Below are positions 54,336 through 62,323 of a DNA stretch of 64,000 nucleotides, in pieces. Origin of the DNA: Intestinibaculum porci (lineage in GTDB: Bacteria > Bacillota_I > Bacilli_A > Erysipelotrichales > Coprobacillaceae); assembly GCF_003925875.1 (NCBI RefSeq), contig NZ_AP019309.1, positions 372,001-436,000 on the forward strand. Direction: 5' to 3'. The number at the start of each line of letters is the position of its first letter. Within the stretch, counting starts at the first letter, position 1. The position numbers and the translations under genes are program-made. The notes under the pieces are model-generated. The model did no database searches. It was given only the letters and a program-made list of their open reading frames with translations, and had not been told where the DNA came from.

Positions 54336-55254
54336 ATGTCTACAAGCATTTCACAACCTTTAAAACCTGCACTTACCTACAATCAGCAGATAGAACGACT
54401 TAAAGTAATACACAAACTAACAATTTCAGATGATGCTTTGGCCCTACGTATCCTTGTACAAGTGAATTACTATCGTCTCAGTGCTTATGGTATTGGCTTA
54501 AAGAAAGCATCAAACCCAGAGGAGTACCGCGATGATATTACTTTGGAGCATATTTTCCGATTATATTGTTTTGATAGTGAGTTCCGCAATAACATAATTC
54601 ATATTGTTGAACAACTAGAGATTATGCTACGTACCCGAATATCATATTATCTTGGAATTACATACGGTCCTGAAGGATATACTGATGTCAGAAATTTTAT
54701 TGACAAGCAGGATCGACAAGGACAATCTATCCATAGTAAAATAATGGAATCATTAAAGAGAGATAGAGCACAATAAGAATTTACCATTGGTGAAACACCA
54801 TTTGGAAACATATGGTGGACATTTTCCGATTTGGGTAGCTGTTGAAATCATGACATTTGGCAACATTGCCTCTCTCTTTGATATTATGAAGACAGAAGAT
54901 AAGAAAGAAATTTCTATATTATTTGGAACGTCACCAAGTCATTTAAAAAGTTGGATATTGGCTCTCGTTGAAATCAGAAATATTTGTGCTCATTATAACC
55001 GATTGTATAACATGCCATTAAAGCAAACACCTTTCCTTTATAGAGAAAACCGTAAATATCGTAATGAACAAAACAAAGTATTTCCAATAGTTCTCGTAAT
55101 AAAGCGAATGCTTTGTGCTAATGAGCAATGGGAATCTTTCCTGAAAGATATAAACAAAACCATGAATAAATATAGAGATGTAGTCGTTCTTTCATTTATA
55201 GGATTTCCGTCGGAGTGGTATGAAATTCTATCTGCACCGTTGATAAATAAATGA
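54336..55254 (+). pseudogene. Abi_2/AbiF-type abortive infection protein, frameshifted
   Basis: Two frames together encode one about 305-residue Abi_2 protein. Part 1 has QIERLKVIHKLTISDD, VNYYRLSAYGIGLKK and RLYCFDSEFRNNIIHIVEQLEIMLRTRISYYL. Part 2 has NKNLPLVKHHLETYGGHFPIWVAVEIMTFGNIASLF and ALVEIRNICAHYNRLYN. The last contains RNICAH, the RxxxxH motif of HEPN ribonucleases. The frame changes near 54760-54768 in an AGAGAGATAGAG run, a one-base indel. GGAGA precedes the ATG at 54336. Probably a dead phage-defence gene, unless the shift is a sequencing error. Confidence 0.82.
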
Positions 55255-55451
55255 TCTTCACTCGCTCTATTCTTTGGTTTCGGTATAAAAAGCAATAAAT
55301 ACACAAAAAGATAAGTAAATCAAGCAGACGTGCTATTATTCACGATCTTATTGATTTTATCCTACACAAGTCGGGAAGCTAATTATAATCAGCCTTATAT
55401 TGCTGCTCACAGTGCTTTAATTTTTAGCGATTATATAAAGAAGAAATAAAT
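55255..55451. other. Spacer between the Abi gene and the IS relic
   Basis: A/T-rich; no gene or clear signal seen. Confidence 0.4.
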
Positions 55452-55487
55452 GTGAACCTCCCGCGGCTTTAGCCGTGGGAGGTTCAC
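55452..55487. repeat. Long perfect hairpin resembling an IS200/IS605-type end
   Basis: A 16-pair stem (one G-U) GTGAACCTCCCGCGGC with GCCGTGGGAGGTTCAC around TTTA. GC-rich palindromes with GGCTTTAGCC and TTCAC are typical of IS605/TnpB element ends. It truncates the transposase relic that starts right after it. Confidence 0.6.
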
Positions 55488-55906
55488 GGCTGTGACTACA
55501 GTCGCATGAGAAACAAATTCAGATGCCCAATGTGGCGTCATAACCGCGGATCCAAAAAATTGAAGGATGCCCGTATGACAACTGCAGTGATTCATCATTT
55601 GGACGCGTTGTCTACACCTGCATGAAGGATAACCCAAGATACTTTGGGTCGGTTCCTAGAAAAAGTCAGAAATTCAAGGACATCTATAAGAACCGTACCT
55701 GCACAGAAAGAATCAATAACCGTGTTCTCAATGACTATCACCTGCAGGACATGAGAGTAAGAGACTATGCCAAGGTAGCATTCTTCATGCATATAGTCTG
55801 CATTAACATCCATCTGGATGCATGGATTAAGCGGGATAAGACTAAAATTCATGAAAAAGATAAGAGTTTAGAAGTGAATAATAGAATTCACGTTAGAAAT
55901 ATCTAA
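55488..55906 (+). pseudogene. C-terminal relic of a DDE transposase
   Basis: One frame reads CDYSRMRNKFRCPMWRHNRG. After a one-base shift near the A run at 55554-55559 the next frame reads EGCPYDNCSDSSFGRVVYTC and then MKDNPRYFGSVPRKSQKFKD, NRTCTERINNRVLNDY and FFMHIVCINIHLDAWIK. The RTxxERINNRxLNDY block is the Glu-containing end of a DDE transposase. Most of the gene is missing upstream, cut at a hairpin. The last codons run into the 60-bp repeat. Confidence 0.8.
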
Positions 55907-55931
55907 CTGGAATTTCGGAAATCAATTGACG
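55872..55931 (+). repeat. 60-bp IS end, copy 2
   Basis: Matches 54136-54195 in 58 of 60 bases; directly follows and overlaps the end of the transposase relic. Confidence 0.85.
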
Positions 55932-56133
55932 TAACAGACAAAACTGTGTTACTATTCACGGTTAGATATAGTTGATATATAAAGTTGTACCTAAAAAGAG
56001 CACGGAACGGTGCCCGTGATACGGCCTTGTTTTAATTGTAGTAAAGAGGTATGTAAAATGTATACACAGCGAAATGAAGCATGATGTTAAATCTGATTTC
56101 AGGTAATGGCTATGATACCTTATTCCACCATTA
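55932..56133. other. Spacer before the IS66-like element
   Basis: Contains a GTAACA/TGTTAC inverted repeat (55932-55953) and a GC-rich stretch near 56000. No gene seen; the exact IS66 end is not resolved. Confidence 0.35.
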
Positions 56134-56169
56134 TAACGGTTTGTCGATTCTCAGGAGAGATCTTCCCCT
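56134..56169. terminator. Hairpin at the end of the IS66-like transposase gene
   Basis: ATTCTCAGG/CCTGAGAAT nine-pair stem followed by TTTCTTTT on the plus strand, overlapping the leftward stop codon. It could shield the element from outside transcription. Confidence 0.6.
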
Positions 56170-57731
56170 GAGAATATTTCTTTTACCGTTATTGGATCAC
56201 CTTCATAAAGTCGTATCATTGCATAGATCTCATTTATTCCGTTTTTCCTGCAGGTTTCTATATACGTTTTGGCATCTGCGTAATACTGAGCGTTTTGAAT
56301 ATTTTGGAACTGTCCTGATGATCGCATATGGCTTTTTACGACTCTAAGTCCGCGTTCTGCGCAATTATTGGTTGTCGGAAGAGTGAAATCATTTACCCAA
56401 GCAAAGTAATTATCATAATAATCACGTATACGCTTAATTAGCGTCTTCTCGGATCTTCCAAAGTATGCATCATAATCTTTTTTGTTTCTCTTTTCCGCTC
56501 GGTTGAGTATATCATTAACTTTTTTGTTAAAGTTTTCAATAAATTCATCACTAAAGCGAGTCTCTCCCTTGTTTATGGCTTCTTTGCGTTTGTGGATGGT
56601 ATCGGAAATAAGATCTTTCAGTTCCATAAGCTCATCATGTTTTGTATCAATAGCGATTTTTTTGAGGTCACGCTGAAGGTGCTGATTGCATTCAAGGTTG
56701 CCAAACTTGAATTTAGCGTTATAGTTCACTTTATTGTGATCATGCATCGTTTTTTGCTCTTCAGTGAGTAGTGTTAGGACTTTGTCTTCTTCAATCCCTT
56801 CAAGATCTTTCTTCTCATGAGCCGTATAATATGAGAGTGTTTCATCTCCGTAAAAGCGCAGGCAGCCTTTCTTTGTATTAATATTGATAACAGTGTCATC
56901 CCAATATACGAGAGTTCTTTGGAGCATTAGATTCTTTAAAACTATACGGAACTCAGATAACTTTTTTGATGCAATCATAGGAAGTTTTGCAAGGTAGCCT
57001 TCTGACGGACTTATTTCTCCGTTTGTGATCCCCTCAAAAAAGGTTTTAACCTTGTTAATAGGAACATTGCAGGTATTCATTAGCGATAAGCCAACGGCCT
57101 GTACTGCCGTCCCATAGTGACAGGCTGATCTTTCATTAGGCTTCAGGCCAAGAAAAAATGTAGTCCCGCAGCTTCCGCATTTGTATTGATAGAAAACCTT
57201 TTTGAGGTTTATAGGCTTGATGCTAATAGTTTTCTCATATACAGCTTTAGTTTTGCCGGTGAAAACAAGTTCATGAGAACCACATTTCGGACACTCAGTT
57301 GCATCATCTGCCACATATTCAATTTCTTCGTCAATATCATCAGGAATACCGAGTTCACTTTTAGAATGTCCTGGCTGACCTCCAATTTTTCTGTCAGTAG
57401 GCTCTCTGGAATTGATGCTTGAGTTATATTTTGCTTTTCCTATAGGAGTAGACGCAGTAGGAATACCAACGGTAGTTGAGTCATGATTGCTTATGGCATT
57501 AAGATATTCAATCTTGTCTTTCAGTCTGTTAATTTCATCATTAAGATTTCTAATCATTTCATCTTTTTCAAGACAAAGCTGCTTTAATTTTGCGATTCTG
57601 TTATCCCTGTATTCAAGCTTCTGTTTTTTGGATTTCAGTTCTTCATTACAATCGTAAAGTCTTGTTTTAAGGTCACCAATCTTTTTGCATGCTTTATCAT
57701 ATTTTACTGATAGTGTTCCTAAAGAATCCAT
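56151..57731 (-). CDS. IS66-family transposase (TnpC)
   Basis: A 526-residue transposase. A long N-terminal coiled coil (residues 1-95) leads to KYNSSINSREPTDRKIGGQPGHSKSELG (IS66 NSS..GGQ.GH block) and a zinc ribbon CPKCGSHE ... CGSCGTTFF. The catalytic domain has LVYWDDTVININ, NLECNQHLQRDLKKI and LPTTNNCAERGLRVVKSHMRSSGQFQNIQNAQYYADAKTYIETCRKNG (TNN..ER Glu motif). It looks intact. The usual TnpA and TnpB genes of IS66 are absent; instead a 120-residue protein precedes it. Confidence 0.92.
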   Translation of the reverse strand: MDSLGTLSVKYDKACKKIGDLKTRLYDCNEELKSKKQKLEYRDNRIAKLKQLCLEKDEMIRNLNDEINRLKDKIEYLNAISNHDSTTVGIPTASTPIGKAKYNSSINSREPTDRKIGGQPGHSKSELGIPDDIDEEIEYVADDATECPKCGSHELVFTGKTKAVYEKTISIKPINLKKVFYQYKCGSCGTTFFLGLKPNERSACHYGTAVQAVGLSLMNTCNVPINKVKTFFEGITNGEISPSEGYLAKLPMIASKKLSEFRIVLKNLMLQRTLVYWDDTVININTKKGCLRFYGDETLSYYTAHEKKDLEGIEEDKVLTLLTEEQKTMHDHNKVNYNAKFKFGNLECNQHLQRDLKKIAIDTKHDELMELKDLISDTIHKRKEAINKGETRFSDEFIENFNKKVNDILNRAEKRNKKDYDAYFGRSEKTLIKRIRDYYDNYFAWVNDFTLPTTNNCAERGLRVVKSHMRSSGQFQNIQNAQYYADAKTYIETCRKNGINEIYAMIRLYEGDPITVKEIFSGEDLS

Positions 57732-57745
57732 TGATTTACTCCTTG

Positions 57746-58108
57746 TTAATCATCATTATTAAGAATTGATTCAATTCTATTGATCTTGCTGGTAAGCTTT
57801 CTATTAGCCGCCTTAAGCTGTTTGATCTCATCATCTCTGCTTGCAATAATTTTTTGCATATCCTCAACCATCTTTTTATAGGTTCTTCTGCCGCTTGCTT
57901 TTTCTTCATTTTCAGCTGTATTTTTATCAGGATTAGGCTTTCTCCCTCGCTTTTTGCTTGAAGGAATAATTTCTCCAGTTTCCTCGTCTACAACGCCAAG
58001 GTATTTGCGTTTTGCTCTAGGCTGTTTGAGCTCAGGATTCCAAACTGAAACAGATTCATAAGCATATTTCTTGCCAGTTTTCTTGTTTGTCACATAAACA
58101 ATTGCCAT
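57746..58108 (-). CDS. Accessory protein of the IS66-like element
   Basis: A 120-residue basic protein. The first 50 residues (MAIVYVTNKKTGKKYAYES, then RAKRKYLGVVDEETGEIIPS) resemble the start of transposase-linked proteins that read YVTNKKTG.TYVYE. An AT-hook-like KKRGRKPNP and a C-terminal coiled coil follow (EDMQKIIASRDDEIKQLKAANRKLTSKINRIE). GGGGGTGAGAAAAG lies before the ATG. It probably helps the transposase that begins 15 bases downstream. Confidence 0.65.
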   Translation of the reverse strand: MAIVYVTNKKTGKKYAYESVSVWNPELKQPRAKRKYLGVVDEETGEIIPSSKKRGRKPNPDKNTAENEEKASGRRTYKKMVEDMQKIIASRDDEIKQLKAANRKLTSKINRIESILNNDD

Positions 58109-58416
58109 CTTTTCTCACCCCCTTGTTACTATATACAGTATATCATATAACTAGCTTAAAATAAATAGTAATTTACATATAATTTAAATTTATTAGAGAC
58201 TATGTTTGCTGAAATTATCAAGAAAAAGAGAATACTTTTTTGGTTGTCAGGAATAAGACACTTGAATTGTTAATACATGACTATAAATCACTTTAAAAGT
58301 TATAATAAAAGGGTATCCCATATATGGATATACCCCTAAATAAAGACATTATTCAATTTTTAATCTTTCAGCACTGTGAATAGTAACAAAACTGTCAAAA
58401 AAAATCAAAAAAACTA
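58109..58416. other. Gene-free stretch between the IS66-like element and the tRNA operon
   Basis: A/T-rich. One imperfect hairpin GGGTAT-CC ... GGATATACCC (58310-58335) is seen; no gene. Confidence 0.4.
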
Positions 58417-58445
58417 TTGCATATCTCCTGGGGCCATGGTAATAT
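58417..58445 (+). promoter_or_regulatory. Promoter of the tRNA operon
   Basis: TTGCAT at 58417-58422, 17-bp spacer, TAATAT at 58440-58445; about 20 bases before the first tRNA. Confidence 0.65.
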
Positions 58446-58465
58446 ATACGAGCACCAAGGGTGAT

Positions 58466-58542
58466 GCCTGTTTAGCTCAGTTGGTTAGAGCATCTGACTG
58501 TTAATCAGGGGGTCGTAGGTTCGAGTCCTACAACAGGCGCCA
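58466..58542 (+). tRNA. tRNA-Asn (GTT)
   Basis: GCCTGTT/AACAGGC acceptor stem, anticodon loop CTGTTAA, TTCGAGT T-loop, CCA encoded. Confidence 0.97.
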
Positions 58543-58620
58543 GTGGCGGATTGGAGAAACGGTTAACTCACATGCCTTTCACGCATGCATTCACGGGTTC
58601 GAATCCCGTATCCGTCACCA
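58543..58620 (+). tRNA. tRNA-Glu (TTC)
   Basis: GTGGCGG/CCGTCAC acceptor stem (one G-U), anticodon loop CTTTCAC, CCA encoded. It begins at the base directly after the CCA of tRNA-Asn, with no spacer. Confidence 0.95.
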
Positions 58621-58626
58621 CAAAAT

Positions 58627-58702
58627 GGAGGCTTAGCTCAGTTGGGAGAGCGTCTGCCTTACAAGCAGAGGGTCAGCGGTTCGAGCCCGTTAGCCTCCAC
58701 CA
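58627..58702 (+). tRNA. tRNA-Val (TAC)
   Basis: GGAGGCT/AGCCTCC acceptor, anticodon loop CTTACAA, CCA encoded. Confidence 0.97.
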
Positions 58703-58716
58703 TTATTTTTAAGCAA

Positions 58717-58792
<76 letters not shown>

Positions 58793-58796
58793 CAAT

Positions 58797-58872
58797 GACT
58801 CGCTAGCTCAGTTGGTAGAGCATCTGACTTTTAATCAGAGGGTCAGGGGTTCGAATCCCCTGCGAGTCACCA
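58797..58872 (+). tRNA. tRNA-Lys (TTT), copy 1
   Basis: GACTCGC/GCGAGTC acceptor, anticodon loop CTTTTAA, CCA encoded. Confidence 0.97.
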
Positions 58873-58883
58873 TCTTTTTTTAT

Positions 58884-58966
58884 GCGGGTGTGGTGAAATT
58901 GGCAGACACGCTAGACTTAGGATCTAGTGCTTCGGCGTGCAGGTTCAAGTCCTGTCACCCGCACCA
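58884..58966 (+). tRNA. tRNA-Leu (TAG)
   Basis: GCGGGTG/CACCCGC acceptor, anticodon loop CTTAGGA, long variable arm (TGCTTCGGCG), CCA encoded. Confidence 0.96.
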
Positions 58967-58981
58967 TTCACAACATATTAT

Positions 58982-59057
58982 GACTCGCTAGCTCAGTTGG
59001 TAGAGCATCTGACTTTTAATCAGAGGGTCAGGGGTTCGAATCCCCTGCGAGTCACCA
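58982..59057 (+). tRNA. tRNA-Lys (TTT), copy 2
   Basis: Identical over its whole length to copy 1 at 58797; the five bases around TGACTCGC differ only outside the gene. Confidence 0.97.
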
Positions 59058-59068
59058 TTCCTAAAACG

Positions 59069-59093
59069 ACATTCCTTCGGGAATGTTTTTTTT
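59069..59093 (+). terminator. Terminator of the tRNA operon
   Basis: ACATTCC/GGAATGT stem with a TTCG tetraloop, then TTTTTTT. Confidence 0.9.
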
Positions 59094-59107
59094 ATACATT
59101 TTCTCAT

Positions 59108-59133
59108 TATATGTGACAAAATTGTCACATATA
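59108..59133. promoter_or_regulatory. BceR-type operator, 26-bp perfect palindrome
   Basis: Arms TATATGTGACAA and TTGTCACATATA separated by AA. The core TGACA-AAAT-TGTCA fits the TNACA-N4-TGTNA consensus known for BceR-like response regulators. It lies just upstream of the bceAB promoter. Confidence 0.7.
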
Positions 59134-59147
59134 GAAATATTAGGCGC

Positions 59148-59176
59148 AGGACAAGTGAGGTCTTTTCTTCTATGAT
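59148..59176 (+). promoter_or_regulatory. Promoter of bceAB
   Basis: AGGACA at 59148-59153 (weak -35), 17-bp spacer, TATGAT at 59171-59176. A weak -35 is normal for an activator-dependent promoter; the palindrome centre lies about 62 bp before the expected start. Confidence 0.55.
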
Positions 59177-59205
59177 AGGGGTGAAGAAAAAAGGAGAGAT
59201 AAAAA

Positions 59206-59964
59206 ATGAAAGTACTCGAAATTAAAAATATTCAGAAATACTATGGTACGAAGTCTAATGTAACAAAAGCCTTAAACGATTTATCCTTTGATGTAGAACA
59301 GGGCGAATTTGTGGCCATTATGGGTGCTTCCGGCAGCGGGAAGACGACTTTGTTGAACTGCGTTTCTACGATTGATCGTGTCACCAGCGGTCATATCCTT
59401 ATTAATAATCATGATATTACAGCGTTAAAGCCGAAACAGTTATCAAAATTCAGAAGAGAACAGTTAGGTTTTATCTTCCAGGATTTCAACTTAATTGATA
59501 CCTTAACAGCTTATGAAAATATCTCTTTAGCGTTATCCATTCAGCATAAAGAAAAAGATATGAAAGAAAAGATTCATGCATTAGCGAAAGAATTAGATAT
59601 TGAACAGGTCTTAGACAAATATCCTTATGAGATGTCAGGGGGACAGAAACAGCGTGTCGCCGCCGAAAGGGCGTTGATTACTTCCCCATCGATGATTTTA
59701 GCGGATGAACCAACCGGTGCGTTAGATTCTCGTTCTTCTAAGGTGATGTTAGAGAAGATGGCATTAATGAACAAAACGCATAAAGCCACAATCTTAATGG
59801 TGACCCATGATGCTTTAGCGGCTTCTTATGGCAGCCGTGTCATCTTTATCAAAGATGGTCAGATCTTCCATGAAATCTATAAAGGAAATGATGATCGTAA
59901 AACATTCTTTAATAAGATTATTGAAGTAGAAAGTGTTCTTGGTGGTGATCTCAATGATTTATAA
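59206..59964 (+). CDS. BceA-like ABC ATPase
   Basis: A 252-residue ATPase of the peptide-antibiotic resistance (BceAB/PsdAB/YxdLM) type. ASGSGKTTLLNCVSTIDRVTSGHI (Walker A), LGFIFQDFNLIDTLTAYENISLAL (Q-loop), MSGGQKQRVAAERALI (signature) and ILADEPTGALDSRSS (Walker B) are followed by a C-terminal FFNKIIEVESVLGGDL. AAAGGAG lies before the ATG. It overlaps the permease gene by 11 bases. Confidence 0.93.
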   Translation: MKVLEIKNIQKYYGTKSNVTKALNDLSFDVEQGEFVAIMGASGSGKTTLLNCVSTIDRVTSGHILINNHDITALKPKQLSKFRREQLGFIFQDFNLIDTLTAYENISLALSIQHKEKDMKEKIHALAKELDIEQVLDKYPYEMSGGQKQRVAAERALITSPSMILADEPTGALDSRSSKVMLEKMALMNKTHKATILMVTHDALAASYGSRVIFIKDGQIFHEIYKGNDDRKTFFNKIIEVESVLGGDLNDL

Positions 59965-61975
59965 AATTGCCTACAACAATATGAAAAAAAGTATCAAAGA
60001 CTATGCCGTATACTTCTTTACAGTTATGTTAGGGGTGGCGGTCTTCTATGTCTTCAATGCCATTGGCAGTCAGAGTGCAATGTTAAAGATTACGAAGTCT
60101 TCTTCCGATATGATTAAGATGATGACCGGTATTTTATCGGGGGTCAGTGTCCTGGTATCGATTGTTTTAGGGTTCCTTATTGTCTATGCCAATTCTTTCT
60201 TAATCAAACGAAGAAGAAAAGAATTTGGGGTCTATATGATTCTTGGCATGAGCAAGAAGAAAGTGTCTTATATCTTGTTTATTGAAACCTTATTAGTTGG
60301 GCTGATTTCACTAGGTGCTGGTTTGGTCATTGGCGGTTTATTATCTCAGCTGATGGGCTTAGCCGTGGCTAAAATGTTTGCGGCGAATATGACTGCTTAT
60401 CGCTTTACGTTCTCATTTCCCGCAATGCTTAAAACGATAGAATACTTTGGAATTATGTATTTATTCGTCATGATTTTTAATACAATTTCTATTTCCAAAG
60501 CGCAGATTATTACCTTATTACGTAAGAAAGAAAATCAGAGTATGAAAATGCGTAATCCGCTTCTTTGTACGATGATCTTTATAGCGGGGGCTATGATCTT
60601 AGGTTATGCGTATGCGATGGTTATTGACTATAATCGTTTAGTGAAACTGATAGATGCCACTGGTAATACTGGCAGCGGCTTACTTATTCCGATTGGGATG
60701 GGGATGGTTTCGACCTTCATGATTTTCTATTCGGTTTCTTCTTTAGCGACGCAGTTCATTAAGAAGACCAAGAGCTACTGGAAAGGGTTAAACAGTTTTA
60801 CTTTTAAACAGTTATCTTCGCAGATCCATACGATGACCGTCTCTTTATCGATTATTTCGATTCTGTTATTTATTACGATTACAATCTTAGGGACCGCTTC
60901 AAGTATGACCGCCTCCCTTAACAATAGTTATAAAGAAAATACCGTGGCGGATTTCTCTTATACAGCCTGGCATGCCAAATCTGACTTTCCGACGGTCTTA
61001 AAGAAGAATGGCTTTGACGTCAATAAAGAATTCAAAAACTATGTCAATGTCCGTGCATATAATTTGTCAGAACAGGAATTTGGTTATAAGCAGCTATTAG
61101 GCAGTCATACCAAAGGTTATGAAAAATGGACGAAGATGTTGATGCAGTGGAATGCCATGAGCATTTCTGATTACAATAAATTAGCCAAAATGTATCATCA
61201 TAAACAGTATACGTTAGGAAAAAATCAGTACATGATGATTTGTGATTATGAACCTTCTGGTCGTGTGCTGAATGCAGGATTAAAATATAAACCTGCCATT
61301 ACCATCAAAGGGCATTCATTACAGGCTGCTTATGATCATTATCAGACTGGATTTATTGAAATGTCTGCTGGTTATAACATCGGTATTTTAATTGTACCTG
61401 ATCATGTATTAACGGGCTCAGACTATAAACAGGTGTTAGCTGGCAACTATGCCGGGAAGCATAAACAGGCCACTGAAGATCGTTTAATGGCTGTTCTTAA
61501 AAAGAGCAAAACAACAACCAAAAATTTTGATTATACCTATTCAACAAAGATTATCAATATTCAAAATACTGTGGGCATTGGGGCTTTAGTGACCTTTGTC
61601 GGAATGTATATTGGAATTGTCTTCCTGATTACTTCTGCAGCGATTCTGGCCTTAAAGACCTTGTCTCAAATGATTGATTCTACTTCACGTTATGAAGTCT
61701 TACGGAAGATGGGAACAGAAGAAAGCATGATGAATCATTCAATCCTAAAACAGGTCTTAGTCTTATTCATCTTCCCGCTTATTTTAGCCATCATTCATTC
61801 CGTTGCCGGGATGAAGTTTAGCAGTGTCATTCTTTCTAGCAGCGGCTTTAAAGCTGATATTCATACAACCTGGCTCGTCTTTGCGGCGTTAGCTGTCATC
61901 TATGGCGGCTATATCTTTGTCACCTATCAGATGAGTAAAAATATCTGTAATACTTCTAAAACAACCATTCATTAA
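59954..61975 (+). CDS. BceB-like permease of peptide-antibiotic transporter
   Basis: A 673-residue membrane protein with one N-terminal helix, helices 2-4 around residues 50-180, two further helices, a large outer domain (about residues 310-535) between helices 7 and 8, and three C-terminal helices. This is the ten-helix BceB plan. The opening KIAYNNMKKSIKDYAVYFFTV and SFLIKRRRKEFGVYMILGMSKKKV are typical. These transporters free lipid II-cycle targets from bacitracin-like peptides and also signal to a BceS kinase. No kinase/regulator pair is in this window. The start at 59954 behind GGTGGTGATC is preferred to 59933. Confidence 0.92.
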   Translation: MIYKIAYNNMKKSIKDYAVYFFTVMLGVAVFYVFNAIGSQSAMLKITKSSSDMIKMMTGILSGVSVLVSIVLGFLIVYANSFLIKRRRKEFGVYMILGMSKKKVSYILFIETLLVGLISLGAGLVIGGLLSQLMGLAVAKMFAANMTAYRFTFSFPAMLKTIEYFGIMYLFVMIFNTISISKAQIITLLRKKENQSMKMRNPLLCTMIFIAGAMILGYAYAMVIDYNRLVKLIDATGNTGSGLLIPIGMGMVSTFMIFYSVSSLATQFIKKTKSYWKGLNSFTFKQLSSQIHTMTVSLSIISILLFITITILGTASSMTASLNNSYKENTVADFSYTAWHAKSDFPTVLKKNGFDVNKEFKNYVNVRAYNLSEQEFGYKQLLGSHTKGYEKWTKMLMQWNAMSISDYNKLAKMYHHKQYTLGKNQYMMICDYEPSGRVLNAGLKYKPAITIKGHSLQAAYDHYQTGFIEMSAGYNIGILIVPDHVLTGSDYKQVLAGNYAGKHKQATEDRLMAVLKKSKTTTKNFDYTYSTKIINIQNTVGIGALVTFVGMYIGIVFLITSAAILALKTLSQMIDSTSRYEVLRKMGTEESMMNHSILKQVLVLFIFPLILAIIHSVAGMKFSSVILSSSGFKADIHTTWLVFAALAVIYGGYIFVTYQMSKNICNTSKTTIH

Positions 61976-61979
61976 TGTT

Positions 61980-62003
61980 TAAGACCGTTTCGACGGTCTT
62001 TTA
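61980..62003 (+). terminator. Terminator of bceAB
   Basis: AAGACCGT/ACGGTCTT stem with TTCG loop, then TT. Confidence 0.85.
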
Positions 62004-62091
62004 ACGATATGGAAAAGATTTCACAAAAAATAGCTAGACGGATAGAAGATAATTTGATAGGATGAATAAGAATTTAATAAGTGAAATGAAG

Positions 62092-62248
62092 TTCATAGGA
62101 AATGGAGAAATCCTACCGAAGGAGTAACGCTCTCAGGTATCGTCATGATGAGGACTATGAATGGATCACAACTCTGGAGAATCTCAGGAAATGAGTGCCG
62201 AAGGTGCAACGCGTTAAACGCTGAATCTCTCAGGCCAAAGGACAGAGT
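62092..62248 (+). promoter_or_regulatory. Tandem glycine riboswitch
   Basis: Two consecutive aptamers. Aptamer 1 (62092-62161) is closed by TTCATAG/CTATGAA and holds ATGGAGAAATCC, CCGAAGGAGTAAC and CTCTCAGGTA. Aptamer 2 (62171-62248) is closed by ACTCTG/CAGAGT and holds TGCCGAAGGTGCAAC and CTCTCAGGCCAAAGGACAGA, the diagnostic glycine-riboswitch core. No terminator follows, so control of the symporter is likely at translation initiation. In many Bacillota such switches turn on glycine efflux or use when glycine is high. Confidence 0.95.
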
Positions 62249-62323
62249 CATATGGTAAGCAATCATTGTTTATTGTATTTCATGTTATTCTCAAGAGGGC
62301 AATAAGTTCAGGAAGGAATTATT

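Noticed and set aside
54787-55254. Second half of the Abi protein as an independent gene
   Set aside because: It starts with TTG and no ribosome site, and its sequence continues the domain of the first half, so it is one frameshifted gene.
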